Below are positions 16,531-25,300 of a stretch of 64,000 nt of DNA, piece by piece. The position numbers and the translations under genes are program-made. The notes under the pieces are model-generated. The model was not told where the DNA came from, did no database searches, and saw nothing but the letters and a program-made list of their open reading frames with translations. Source of the stretch: Bacillota bacterium (GTDB lineage: Bacteria > Bacillota > Clostridia > DSM-8532); the NCBI GenBank assembly GCA_023415825.1, contig JAEZJF010000006.1, forward strand, positions 62,001 to 126,000. The letters run 5' to 3'. How positions within the stretch are numbered: the first letter of the stretch is position 1; each line of letters starts with the position of its first letter.

Positions 16531-17724
16531 TTAGTATGTGATAAGTTTTTTATCGGAAAGCTTTGTCTCATCAACCCTATCGGTTTTGTTAGAGGGGATG
16601 ACTAGGGTTTTCGGATCACCATCGCTTACAAACATCCGCTCAGATGTCATTTTAGGAAGCCACCAGGTAAGATCGGCATCCACAGACACTCTTCCCTGTG
16701 CCCGAATTCTCCTTACATAAAGACTGTCATACTTCTTGCTGATTGAGGGTACCGAAGGTTCGGCTCCGACTGCCATAATAGTTTCATGATGATAGTCCAT
16801 GCCGTTATAGCTTCCATCCTTCAAGTAAGGCCGCAGACTCTTATTTTCAGGTCTGCTTCCAAAGGGTAGTGCCAACGAATAAAAGCGCAGGCCAGGTAGT
16901 ATTTCCTCAGCTCTTTTTTGATTTTTACCAAGACTCTCCTGAACTTCTGCAGCCGTGTTCTTTTTCGTGAAGTTTACATGACCCCATGTATGGGTGCCCA
17001 GCTCAAGCCCCATGCCCTCAAGCAGCTCAAATCGTTCCTTGAGTGTTCCTGCTCCTTCGAAGGTTTTGTTTTCTTTATCCATGTTGACATAGAACATGCC
17101 TTTAAGACCAAAATCCGGATGCTTTTCATGGAAAGCCATCATAATACCCACGGCTGATCTGGGATTGACTTTCAGCTTGCCGTTTTCGTCTATCAGATTG
17201 AACTGACCCGGTGTCCCATCATCAAAAGTAAAAACCATGGGCATGGTTCCGGCCGGTACTGAGACGTTACAATCTATGAAGTCCTGCATACTGATAAGTC
17301 TGAAGCCCTGATCATAGAGGGTTTGCAATAAAGCCTCAAATTCTCCGAAGGTTGTAGTGTAATCCTTTTCAGTATCGGGCTTGTAAGCCTCAATAAAGTT
17401 GTGAAACATAATAACAGGTATCTCTCCCACTTCATTGGGCTTGAAGCTTTCATAGTCGGTCCGGATAACAAGGTTATTCTCCGGAGCTTTGGTGGGCTCA
17501 GGCGATGCTACAGGCGTCGGAGTTGATGTTTCAACCGGAGTTGGTGTTGCGACTGGTGTAGCTGTGCCTTTGTCTGTGGGTGTTATAGTCTGAGTTGGAC
17601 CAGGGTTATTCTGAGCCTGCCTTTTATCACTATTTATGGCCAATATGACCACTAACGCCACCAATGCAATAAAAATGCTTAGGATGAGTACAAACCGAGG
17701 TGCATTTAATCTTCTTCTTTTCAT
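16531..17724 (-). CDS. polysaccharide deacetylase family protein, membrane-anchored
   Basis: A 397-aa secreted or anchored protein. An N-terminal membrane segment (about residues 11-29) is followed by a Thr/Pro-rich linker (about 35-85) and a carbohydrate esterase family 4 domain. The domain has T-F-D-D-G with its first catalytic and metal aspartates, and T-H-T-W-G-H carrying the metal histidines. It probably removes acetyl groups from peptidoglycan or another surface glycan. AAAGG precedes ATG 17724. cobO ends 26 nt upstream, so the two may be co-transcribed. The linker is typical of clostridial surface proteins. Confidence 0.83.
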   Translation of the reverse strand: MKRRRLNAPRFVLILSIFIALVALVVILAINSDKRQAQNNPGPTQTITPTDKGTATPVATPTPVETSTPTPVASPEPTKAPENNLVIRTDYESFKPNEVGEIPVIMFHNFIEAYKPDTEKDYTTTFGEFEALLQTLYDQGFRLISMQDFIDCNVSVPAGTMPMVFTFDDGTPGQFNLIDENGKLKVNPRSAVGIMMAFHEKHPDFGLKGMFYVNMDKENKTFEGAGTLKERFELLEGMGLELGTHTWGHVNFTKKNTAAEVQESLGKNQKRAEEILPGLRFYSLALPFGSRPENKSLRPYLKDGSYNGMDYHHETIMAVGAEPSVPSISKKYDSLYVRRIRAQGRVSVDADLTWWLPKMTSERMFVSDGDPKTLVIPSNKTDRVDETKLSDKKLITY

Positions 17725-17750
17725 AGTTTTCGCCTTTCTTCTCTTACGTA

Positions 17751-18269
17751 TTAATATTCTATCCCTTTTCTGGCCTTAACACCTTGGTCAAAGGGATGTT
17801 TTTCTTTGGTCATAAAAGTGATATAATGTGCATTTTCCTTCATTCTAGCCGATGCCTTACGCCCTGTTAAGATAAATTCTATAGTATTCGGAGAACTCGA
17901 AATTAAGTCAAAAAGGGATGATTCCTTTAAAAAGCCACATTCTACGATATCCAACACCTCATCCAATATAACCATGGAAAAGTCTCCATCTGCGATTTTT
18001 TGGGTGATTTGTTGAAATCCTTCAAGAAGATCTGCCTTTGTCTCTTGAAGCTCTTGGTCATTCATATGCCATATAAATCCCTTATGACGCATGCAGGGTC
18101 TTAAAAAAACCAAGTCTTCCAGTTTATCCAGAATTAAAGTTTCTCCACTTTCCCCGCTTTTTAGAAACTGGGCAAATAAAACCTTTTGATGCCACCCAAG
18201 TGCCCGGATAGCCTGTCCGACAGCAGCAGTAGTTTTACCCTTTCCTTCCCCCACATATAAATGAATCAT
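17751..18269 (-). CDS. cobO: cob(I)yrinic acid a,c-diamide adenosyltransferase
   Basis: Adds the adenosyl group to corrinoids to make adenosylcobalamin (CobO/BtuR type). The N-terminal P-loop GEGKGKTTAA binds ATP in the inverted orientation known for this family. LDEVLDIVECG and LTGRKAS are further conserved segments. The 172-aa length is typical. There are no other cobalamin genes nearby and no cobalamin riboswitch was recognised, so it may serve salvage. It is read together with the deacetylase, without functional logic that I can see. Confidence 0.9.
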   Translation of the reverse strand: MIHLYVGEGKGKTTAAVGQAIRALGWHQKVLFAQFLKSGESGETLILDKLEDLVFLRPCMRHKGFIWHMNDQELQETKADLLEGFQQITQKIADGDFSMVILDEVLDIVECGFLKESSLFDLISSSPNTIEFILTGRKASARMKENAHYITFMTKEKHPFDQGVKARKGIEY

Positions 18270-18478
18270 AACTTATCCTTACCCATATTATTAAACCACA
18301 TCATTCAATTAATTAAACCAAATTTATCCCAATATATAATAGACAAAAATGACAAGGGGTATCATCCTCTTGCCATTCATATTTTTATCCTTTCACTCCA
18401 GTGAAATTCAGACAAAAACTTGGAAGTTCCATGCCTCTACGACCTTATTATAGTATAGGACTTCCTTAAAAACAACCC
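18270..18478. other. intergenic region with weak hairpins
   Basis: No gene is seen. CAAGGGG/CCTCTTG near 18353-18376 and the distant pair GGAAGT/ACTTCC near 18421-18468 could end the upstream membrane-protein transcript on the minus strand. The second is followed on that strand by GTTTTTG. Both are weak. Confidence 0.3.
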
Positions 18479-18994
18479 TCATAGCCTGCCACTTTTTCCA
18501 AAACTATAGCTTTTGGGTGATCCTCTTTTCTTTAAGCGGTCAATCAATCCTGATGAGCCTGCTTTATATTTCTTCGGGCTTTTCTGACGAGTAGCCAGGA
18601 TATTTGCGATGGCTCCGGTAATGAGCGCAATAGCAAAAAACAATGCGGTGTTCATGGTGAAAGTGACTTTCCCTTGCAGGATACACCCGATTATGTAGGC
18701 CAGCAGCGCATAGATAAAAGCTGTTAATAGGCTTGAAAGAAGACTGTTGAAGGGATTGTTTTTTGCAGCCATGGTACTCCCCACGAATACCCCCAGAATG
18801 GTTGCAGCAATAGCTGACGGCAGTGTGTATTTTTCCGGAAAATCGGTAAAGCAAAGGAGAAGCGCTGCGGCAAGCAATATGATGAAAGTAACAATGAGTG
18901 ATACCGCAACAGTCTTTAAAACACCCATAAAGTAATTTGTGGAAACCTTGTTGGCATGATAATCTTCCACAACTATTCCCCCGTTATTGTCCAT
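18479..18994 (-). CDS. TIGR04086-like membrane protein
   Basis: A 171-aa protein with four predicted membrane segments (about residues 25-48, 58-75, 83-105 and 112-132) and a basic C-terminal tail. The layout matches the TIGR04086 family of Firmicutes membrane proteins, whose function is unknown. It stands alone, upstream of cobO by 209 nt, and diverges from two small Cys-rich genes. Confidence 0.65.
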   Translation of the reverse strand: MDNNGGIVVEDYHANKVSTNYFMGVLKTVAVSLIVTFIILLAAALLLCFTDFPEKYTLPSAIAATILGVFVGSTMAAKNNPFNSLLSSLLTAFIYALLAYIIGCILQGKVTFTMNTALFFAIALITGAIANILATRQKSPKKYKAGSSGLIDRLKKRGSPKSYSFGKSGRL

Positions 18995-19105
18995 TAAACT
19001 ACTTAATCCTATTCACATGATTCAAAACATAGAACAAGTATTGTAACCCATTGAGACCCTTTCGAATAGTATATATTGAGTTCAAAAGGCATGGGAGGTT
19101 TTAAT

Positions 19106-19228
19106 ATGTTCGGATTGAGGGGATGTAGCTTTATTGGCGACAATTGCGAAGTTCTGATGTTCATTATCCTTTTCCTGCTCCTTTTCTGCAACAACGGATG
19201 TGAACGTGAAAACAAATGCTGTGATTGA
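19106..19228 (+). CDS. 40-aa cysteine-rich single-pass peptide
   Basis: Reads MFGLRGCSFIGDNCEV, then a hydrophobic stretch (residues about 16-28), then a Cys-rich polar end CNNGCERENKCCD. GGGAGGT ends 6 nt before the ATG. The form is that of small spore-associated YjcZ-like peptides of Firmicutes: one membrane segment with cysteines at both ends. That likeness is inference. A second such gene follows 41 nt downstream. Confidence 0.6.
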   Translation: MFGLRGCSFIGDNCEVLMFIILFLLLFCNNGCERENKCCD

Positions 19229-19269
19229 AAGTAGGGTAATCAAAACTTACCCGAAAGGAGGTGCCGTTT

Positions 19270-19365
19270 ATGAGGAGCATGGGGCGTGATTGTGATTGCA
19301 CGATTTTATTCTTTATCCTGATTTTCCTTGTATTATTCTTCAATAATGACGACCGTTGCGATTAA
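19270..19365 (+). CDS. 31-aa cysteine-containing single-pass peptide
   Basis: Reads MRSMGRDCDCT, a hydrophobic stretch of about 13 residues, then FFNNDDRCD. A perfect AAAGGAGGT lies 7 nt before the ATG, the best translation signal in the area. Its organisation copies the 40-aa peptide just upstream (cysteines, membrane segment, NN, Cys-Asp end), so the two are probably duplicates expressed together. Confidence 0.65.
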   Translation: MRSMGRDCDCTILFFILIFLVLFFNNDDRCD

Positions 19366-19418
19366 TTAAAGGTGCGTTCCTACAAGAGCGCACCACATGA
19401 TTAACCTGTTATTTAAAA

Positions 19419-19440
19419 AGCGGGAGCATTTGCTCCCGCT
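19419..19440. terminator. bidirectional terminator between miniproteins and pgsA
   Basis: AGCGGGAGC and GCTCCCGCT pair perfectly around a 4-nt loop. Minus-strand reading gives a following T-run (TTTTTAAAT), ending the pgsA operon. On the plus strand it is followed by GTCTTTA, so it may also end the miniprotein transcript. Confidence 0.85.
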
Positions 19441-19461
19441 GTCTTTATAGCCTAAAGATAA

Positions 19462-20007
19462 TTATTGAGCATTATCGTTGGACTGAGGTCGGACCTGCTT
19501 TAAATAATTGCGGATATACATGGCAGAGGCAAACAGGGCCATACCCACACAGATCCAGAACATGGTGTCGGTAATAGCTCTTGGAACACCAAAAAAGGCC
19601 ATCATAATGGCAATAAATAAAAGCACCGAAGTCAGCTTGCCAAACCATTTACTTGACATGTCAACTTTTTTCCTCATGAGGTACAGTCCCGAAATTAACA
19701 GGAATAACTCTTTAAAGAGAACAAGCCAGGGAATAATTTTTAGAATCATATCCTTATCGGCCAGCATAAACAGAGCAGTCAGCTGCATAAGCTTGTCAGC
19801 TAAAGGATCAGCTATCTTTCCGAAAGGAGTGACAAAATTATACCGTCTTGCAATAATCCCGTCCAGAACATCTGTGATTTCTGCAGCTAGAAAAACGCAA
19901 ATAGCAGCAAAAAGCTTTCCTTTGTTCATAAGAAAAATAAACACAGGAACGGCTGCCATTCTCAACAGAGTCAATAAATTGGGAATATTTCTGTAAAAAG
20001 CACTCAT
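19462..20007 (-). CDS. pgsA: CDP-diacylglycerol-glycerol-3-phosphate 3-phosphatidyltransferase
   Basis: Makes phosphatidylglycerol phosphate from CDP-diacylglycerol in the membrane. The CDP-alcohol phosphatidyltransferase motif D-G-x2-A-R-x8-G-x3-D-x3-D is complete (DGIIARR...GKIADPLAD, residues about 47-70). Several membrane helices follow. The length of 181 aa is normal. The thioesterase gene ends 3 nt before its ATG, so the two are translated together. Confidence 0.93.
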   Translation of the reverse strand: MSAFYRNIPNLLTLLRMAAVPVFIFLMNKGKLFAAICVFLAAEITDVLDGIIARRYNFVTPFGKIADPLADKLMQLTALFMLADKDMILKIIPWLVLFKELFLLISGLYLMRKKVDMSSKWFGKLTSVLLFIAIMMAFFGVPRAITDTMFWICVGMALFASAMYIRNYLKQVRPQSNDNAQ

Positions 20008-20010
20008 AGA

Positions 20011-20445
20011 TTACGGTTTTTCTCCTGTAGCAACGTTATACATGGGTAAAAGTCTCTCATAAAGTTCAGGCTTATATTTTGCAATGTTCACAGGTTTTAA
20101 ATTTTTGCCGGTCCAGGCATGCTCGGTAAATCCTTTTGCACATAATACATTTCTTTCCTCTGCGTAAACCTCGTAGCCCACAATTAATCTTACCTTGGTT
20201 CCCTCCAAAAGTCTGGTTTTTAATAAAACATTTTCACCATATCGAATAGGTGTTTTGTATTCACACCCCAAACGCACTAAAGGCGTCATTAATCCAAGCC
20301 TCTCCAGTTCGTCATAGGGAATACCGTAATGCTTGGTAAAATCTGTCCGTCCACATTCAAACCAAATCGGATAAACCGAATGATGCACGATACCCATCTG
20401 GTCTGTTTCAGCATACCGGACAGGAAAGCGTGTTTCAATACTCAT
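20011..20445 (-). CDS. acyl-CoA thioesterase, YbgC/4HBT family
   Basis: A 144-aa hot-dog-fold protein. The YAETDQMGIVHHSVYPIW segment near the N-terminus holds the catalytic Asp and the family's H-x-x-x-Y signature. It likely hydrolyses a short acyl or hydroxyacyl thioester. It lies between pfkA and pgsA on the same strand; pgsA follows by 3 nt. A link to phospholipid metabolism is possible, because YbgC-like enzymes associate with that pathway elsewhere. Confidence 0.85.
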   Translation of the reverse strand: MSIETRFPVRYAETDQMGIVHHSVYPIWFECGRTDFTKHYGIPYDELERLGLMTPLVRLGCEYKTPIRYGENVLLKTRLLEGTKVRLIVGYEVYAEERNVLCAKGFTEHAWTGKNLKPVNIAKYKPELYERLLPMYNVATGEKP

Positions 20446-20465
20446 TAGTACAATTCACCTCTTCT

Positions 20466-20528
20466 ACGGGTCTAGTCATGTTGGTGCGATGTGCGCACCT
20501 CTGTTGTGCGATGCCGCAGACATCGCAC
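20466..20528. repeat. family 1 hairpin repeat, copy at 20.5 kb
   Basis: Starts ACGGGTCTAGTCATGTT, then hairpin GGTGCG/CGCACC (20483-20499), then TCTGTT, then hairpin GTGCGATG/CATCGCAC (20506-20528). It fills nearly all of the 84-nt gap between the pfkA stop and the thioesterase start. The flanks match the tandem copies at 22.2 kb, while the stems differ in sequence but keep their pairing. Confidence 0.65.
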
Positions 20529-20529
20529 C

Positions 20530-21501
20530 CTATAATGCCAGGATCTTGCTCAAATTAATAAGCTCGTCATCTATGTCTTTTTTCATACTGAGAGCTTCTT
20601 CAATATCAATATCCAGGAATTTTCCGTTTTGAATAGCCACAATACGATTTTTCTTTCCGGCTTTCAGAATTTCAACAGCATAGGCTCCCATGCGGCTGCC
20701 CATCACTCTGTCGGTAATAGTGGGAGAACCGCCGCGCTGTATATAGCCAAGTATGGTGGCTCGTGTGATAATCTCGGTCTTTTCTTCAATGTATTTTGCG
20801 ATTTCCACCGCTCCGCCTACTCCTTCTGCAACAATGACCAGATAATGCTTCTTACCCCGATTGCGACCTTCAACAATAGGATAAATGATATCCTTATCAA
20901 TATCAAAATCCTTTTCTGGAAGAATAATAGCCTCGGCTCCACCGGCAATTCCGCAATTCAAAGCGATCCAGCCTGCATGCCGTCCCATAACCTCCAGAAC
21001 GCTGCACCGTTCATGGGAATAAGATGTATCGCGTATTTTATCGATAGCATCCAGAACAGTGTTCATGGCCGTATCATAGCCAATGGTATATTCGGTGCAG
21101 GCAATATCATTATCAATGGTGCCCGGTATACCGATGACATTCATGCCTAACCGGCTTAAGTCTTTTGCGCCACGATAGGAGCCGTCGCCACCTATGACAA
21201 CAAGAGCATCTATACCAAAAATTTTAGCCATGGACATGCCTTTTTCAAGTCCTGCTTGAGTCGTAAATTCGTGCGAGCGAGCTGTCTGAAGAATGGTACC
21301 GCCTCTTTGAATAATATCACCAACAGAGCGGACCTGCATTTCCTCAATATCACCGTGTAATAGCCCTTCATAACCTTTATGTATGCCCATTACCTTAAAA
21401 CCGTGATAAATTCCCGTTCTTACTACTGATCTGACCGCAGCATTCATTCCAGGGGCATCTCCTCCACTGGTCAGTACTGCAATAGTTTTAACATCACTCA
21501 T
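20530..21501 (-). CDS. pfkA: ATP-dependent 6-phosphofructokinase
   Basis: Phosphorylates fructose 6-phosphate in glycolysis. GGDAPGMNAAVR (ATP loop), GGDGSYRGA, GIPGTIDNDI with the catalytic aspartates, and MGRHAGWIAL are all present. The residue after GGDGS and the PGTIDND motif fit the ATP-dependent tetrameric type. The length of 323 aa is standard. GGAGG precedes the ATG, and a 7-bp hairpin (21524-21544) lies just upstream in the leader. It is separated from the DUF2007/mtrB pair by a terminator and so likely has its own promoter. Confidence 0.97.
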   Translation of the reverse strand: MSDVKTIAVLTSGGDAPGMNAAVRSVVRTGIYHGFKVMGIHKGYEGLLHGDIEEMQVRSVGDIIQRGGTILQTARSHEFTTQAGLEKGMSMAKIFGIDALVVIGGDGSYRGAKDLSRLGMNVIGIPGTIDNDIACTEYTIGYDTAMNTVLDAIDKIRDTSYSHERCSVLEVMGRHAGWIALNCGIAGGAEAIILPEKDFDIDKDIIYPIVEGRNRGKKHYLVIVAEGVGGAVEIAKYIEEKTEIITRATILGYIQRGGSPTITDRVMGSRMGAYAVEILKAGKKNRIVAIQNGKFLDIDIEEALSMKKDIDDELINLSKILAL

Positions 21502-21523
21502 GAAATTCCTCCAAAAATGATAC

Positions 21524-21544
21524 CTTTGCCCTATTCAGGCAAAG
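21524..21544 (-). promoter_or_regulatory. hairpin in the pfkA leader
   Basis: CTTTGCC and GGCAAAG pair around a 7-nt loop, about 10 nt before the pfkA ribosome-binding site. There is no adjacent T-run, so it is more likely an mRNA leader structure than a terminator. Confidence 0.35.
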
Positions 21545-21596
21545 AGAACTTACTTTTAAGAATGATATAACGAAGGTTTTAAATATTTTATAAAAT

Positions 21597-21630
21597 ACCC
21601 GTGTAAGTGAACACGGGTAAATTTTTCATA
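21597..21630 (-). terminator. terminator after the mtrB-DUF2007 pair
   Basis: ACCCGTGT pairs with ACACGGGT around a 6-nt loop. U-rich sequence follows on either strand; on the minus strand this ends the transcript before pfkA. Confidence 0.8.
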
Positions 21631-21678
21631 TGAAGCATTTTACAATAGTATTTCAAAATTGAAAACGAGGAAATATGA

Positions 21679-21873
21679 CTAAAAACCTTTTTCAATAATA
21701 ATACCGTGGGCCTCTTCCACCTCAGCCTCGGGAACCGAAACTTCAAAATAATCATCTGCTTTTTCTTTTCGATTAACGGGGTTTATCCGAACTAAGATCC
21801 CACCCTCTTCAAGGATGGACTTAAGCTTCTCTGCCATATCCTTATTTTGTGCCATGTAAACAACCGTCCACAT
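21679..21873 (-). CDS. DUF2007-type small protein
   Basis: A 64-aa cytosolic protein starting MWTVVYMAQNKDMAEKLKSIL, with the beta-alpha-beta pattern and AEVEEAHGII end of the DUF2007 putative signal-transducing family (PF09413). Its role is unknown; members often sit by pfkA and dnaE in Clostridia. AGGAGGG lies 9 nt before the ATG at 21873, inside the end of mtrB, whose stop is one base away. Translation is therefore probably coupled to mtrB. Confidence 0.75.
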   Translation of the reverse strand: MWTVVYMAQNKDMAEKLKSILEEGGILVRINPVNRKEKADDYFEVSVPEAEVEEAHGIIIEKGF

Positions 21874-21874
21874 A

Positions 21875-22129
21875 TTACAAATGCCCTCCTTGCCTGCTCC
21901 CGGACTCAATCACACCATGACTGCAGTGAACCTTTGACTTACCTCTTATCTTGATGGCTGACGTTTGTTCGGTAAATTGAGCAATCAATAATTCTCCCTT
22001 ATCAAGAATTTCCGTATGATGAAGCCTTGTATCTCTACCTCGGGTTAGACCTATGACATTGACTCCGTTTTCTTCTGCCTCAACCACGATATAATCGGCA
22101 TAAGCTTTATCAGATTCGTTCTTTTCCAA
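21875..22129 (-). CDS. mtrB: tryptophan RNA-binding attenuation protein (TRAP)
   Basis: TRAP forms an 11-mer ring that binds tryptophan and wraps (G/U)AG-repeat leaders of trp genes, ending transcription or blocking translation. GVNVIGLTRG, HHTEILDKGE, IAQFTEQTSAIKIRG and HGVIES match Bacillus TRAP closely. The RNA-contacting Lys of LDKGE and the K-x-R of AIKIRG are intact, as are the Thr and His positions around the tryptophan pocket. I start at TTG 22129, after GGGGTG, which gives 84 aa and aligns with the Bacillus N-terminus; the frame extends upstream into repeats without support. No trp gene or anti-TRAP gene is in the window. Confidence 0.88.
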   Translation of the reverse strand: MEKNESDKAYADYIVVEAEENGVNVIGLTRGRDTRLHHTEILDKGELLIAQFTEQTSAIKIRGKSKVHCSHGVIESGSRQGGHL

Positions 22130-22200
22130 TGTATCACCCCAGAAACATCTTATATTATTTTGATCTAAAGTGCAAGAAAAACTATTAGCAAGGTCTGCCA

Positions 22201-22292
22201 ACAGAGTACGATGCTTTAGCATCGTACAACAAGCCTCGACCCGTAAACAGAGTACGATGCCCTAGCATCGTACAACAAGCCTCGACCCGTCA
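22201..22292. repeat. two tandem family 1 hairpin repeats, 46-nt period
   Basis: Copies at 22201-22246 and 22247-22292 share ACAGAG, a 9-bp hairpin GTACGATGC/GCATCGTAC, and ACAAGCCTCGACCCGT. Only the 4-nt loop (TTTA or CCTA) and the last bases differ. They fill the space between the dnaE stop and mtrB and could form two RNA hairpins in the read-through transcript. Confidence 0.85.
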
Positions 22293-22305
22293 GTTGAAAC
22301 CAAAC

Positions 22306-25300
22306 TCAAAGCCCCGATAGCTTCACGCGGTCAGAACCCAGAAGTTCTGTCAACTCATGCTGTAAAAGCTCGCTTAATTGTATATTTAGCTTCATTTGAG
22401 GCCTATTGGCCTGATCTATATAAACATAAGCAGTATCCTGGCCCTGAAAATATTGGAGCAGTGCCAGAGCTGATTTTCTCTTTGCCTCAGAGAGACTTTC
22501 GTCAAACAGTACTTTTAGTATGCTTCGGGCAGGCGCTTTCTCATTCATTTTTTTAGGTGTCTTCTCAGGTATGGATTGATATGCGGTTATTCCCTCTTCA
22601 ACCCTGATATTTCCCGAAGACTGAGAAGGCGGAGAAATATCATGTCGAGAAAGCTCTTCATTGGAATGATAGTCTTGCCTTGCTTCACTGGTATCCAAAG
22701 GGTTTTTACGCATCAGAGGCTTTATTTTATCAGCTAGAATCTTGGGCTGTTCATCCTCTTTAACTGAAATTTTCCCTTCCACAAGGATTTGGCTGTCATT
22801 GGATAAAAAGCGTGCGTATTGTTCGTAGATATTTGGAAAAACAATAACCTCCATTTGACCGTATAAGTCTTCTACCGTAACAAAAGCCATCATGCGATTG
22901 CTTTTTGTGCTGATGGTTTTGATATCGGCTACAATACCTGCGACTCTGACAAACTGATTATCTCCAAGGCGATTATCAGCAGCTTGTCCTTCCTCAGGCA
23001 TTTCAAAATCATAGGAGAACACAGTGACCAACTCCTTGATCTCGTCCTGAAATTCATCCAAGGGATGGCCTGAGATATACAGCCCCAGCATTTCCTTTTC
23101 CATGACTAAAAGAAGCCTTGGATCATATTCAGTCATTTGAGGCCACTCGATACTGACCGTTTCATCCTGATCAGAAGCAGAATCAAAAAGGGAGAATTGG
23201 CCGGTCATCAATGTTTTGCGTTTTTGGGAAACACGTTCCAATATTTTTTCATAATTTGCAAAAAGCCTTGAACGGTAAATTCCAAATAAGTCAAATGCGC
23301 CACACTTTATAAGGCTTTCAACGGTTCTCTTGTTGAGCTCCTTACCCTCCAGTCGTTCGCAAAAGTCCACAAAGCTTTTATAAGGTCCATGGGCTTCCCG
23401 TTCGCGAATGATGTTTAAAACTACCGTACCACCCACATGCTTAACGGCAAAGAGCCCGAAACGAATGGCGCCGTTTTTTACCGAAAAGGAGCTTTCACTC
23501 TCATTAATGTCGGGAGCAAGCACCTGAATACCCATTTTGCGGCATTCCATTACATATTGGCTCACTTTTCCCAGGCTGCCCATAAAGCTGTTGATAGTCG
23601 CAGCCATAAATTCCATGGGGTAATGGTATTTGAGCCATGCGGTCTGATAGCCTACATAGGCATAGGCCGCTGCATGGGATTTATTAAACGCGTAGCTGGC
23701 AAAGTCCATCATTTCATCAAATATAATATTGGCCGCATCTTCGGAAACACCATTCCGGATTGCACCCGGTATGACGACCTGATCCTTTTCATTGATGCTT
23801 CCATAAACAAAGTTTTGGCGCTCGGCATCCATGACCTCTTTTTTCTTCTTGGACATGGCCCGCCGTACCAAATCACTGCGTCCCAGGGAAAAGCCTCCAA
23901 GATCCCGGAAAACTTGCATAACCTGTTCCTGATAAACCATGCAGCCATAGGTAACATCAAGAATAGGTTTGAGCTTGGGGGTTACATAGGTTATGGCTTC
24001 AGGATTGTTTTTATTGCGGATATACCGGGGAATTTGATCCATAGGACCCGGCCGGTAAAGGGAAATGCCTGCAATAATATCTTCAAGGCAACTTGGCTGA
24101 AGCTCTTTCATAAAGGAGGTCATACCCTGGCTTTCAAGCTGAAAAACACCTGCTGTATCCCCTCTTCCGATCATTTCGTAAACAGGTTGATCTTCATAGT
24201 CTATGGCGTCAATATTAATGGGCTGACCTTGGTTTTTTTGTATCAGTTCCACCGCATCCCTTATAACGGTGATGGTTCGGAGGGCTAAAAAGTCCATTTT
24301 GAGCATACCTAATTCCTCAAGGGTCGTCATGGGGAATTGAGTGGAGATAAGCTCTTCATTTCGGTACAGAGGTACAAAATTGGTAAGGGGTTCGCTGGAG
24401 ATAACAACGCCTGCTGCATGTGTAGAGGCGTGGCGCGGCATACCTTCAAGTGTTTTGGCCGTATCGAGAAGCTCGTGTATTCGGGGCTCCGAAGTATACA
24501 GCATTTTAAGCTCGCTATTCATCTCGAGGGCGTCCACAATGGTAATATGCCTACCCTGCATCATGGGTATAAGCTTGGCAACCTTATCCACTTCATTATA
24601 GGGGACAGCCAGGGCCCTGCCCACATCCCGTACGGCTGCTCGTGCAGCCATTGTACCAAAGGTAATGATCTGGGCCACACGATCCTCACCATATTTACGT
24701 ACCACATAATCAATGACCTCCTGCCTTCTTTCGTAGCAGAAGTCAATATCGATATCGGGCATGGAGATTCGTTCAGGGTTCAGAAAACGCTCAAAAATAA
24801 GGTTATATTTGATAGGATCTACGTTGGTGATGCCAAGACAGTATGATACGATGCTGCCTGCGGCCGAACCTCGTCCCGGCCCTACCATAATGCCATTATC
24901 ACGGGCATATTTGATAAAATCCCAGACGATGAGAAAATAATCGACATAGCCCATCTGATGGATGACTGAAAGCTCGAATTCCAGTCGATTTAAAAGCTCA
25001 TCATCCTCGTCGTCGTAGCGTTCTTTAAAACCTTTTTTGCATTGCTCCGCCAAATATTCAAAGGGTGTTGTTCCCTCAGGAACGTCATAGCTGGGCAAAT
25101 GGAGTTGACCAAACTGAAGTTCAACATTACAGGCTTCGGCTACCCTCACCGTGTTTAAAAGAGCCTCTGGATAAGCCTTGAAATGCTCCCACATTTCCTC
25201 TTGGCTTTTCAAGTAAAACTCGTCGGTTTCAAACTTCAAGCGGTCGGGATCGTCTATTGTTTTACCTGTTTGAATGCATATAAGGATTTCCTGAGCTCTG

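Noticed and set aside
22201..22292. CRISPR-like tandem repeat
   Set aside because: Only two units, with the palindrome inside the repeat and no distinct spacers. No cas genes are in the window.
23437..24288. 283-codon open frame on the plus strand
   Set aside because: It lies wholly antisense to dnaE, whose motifs are unmistakable. It has no Shine-Dalgarno and no recognisable domain.
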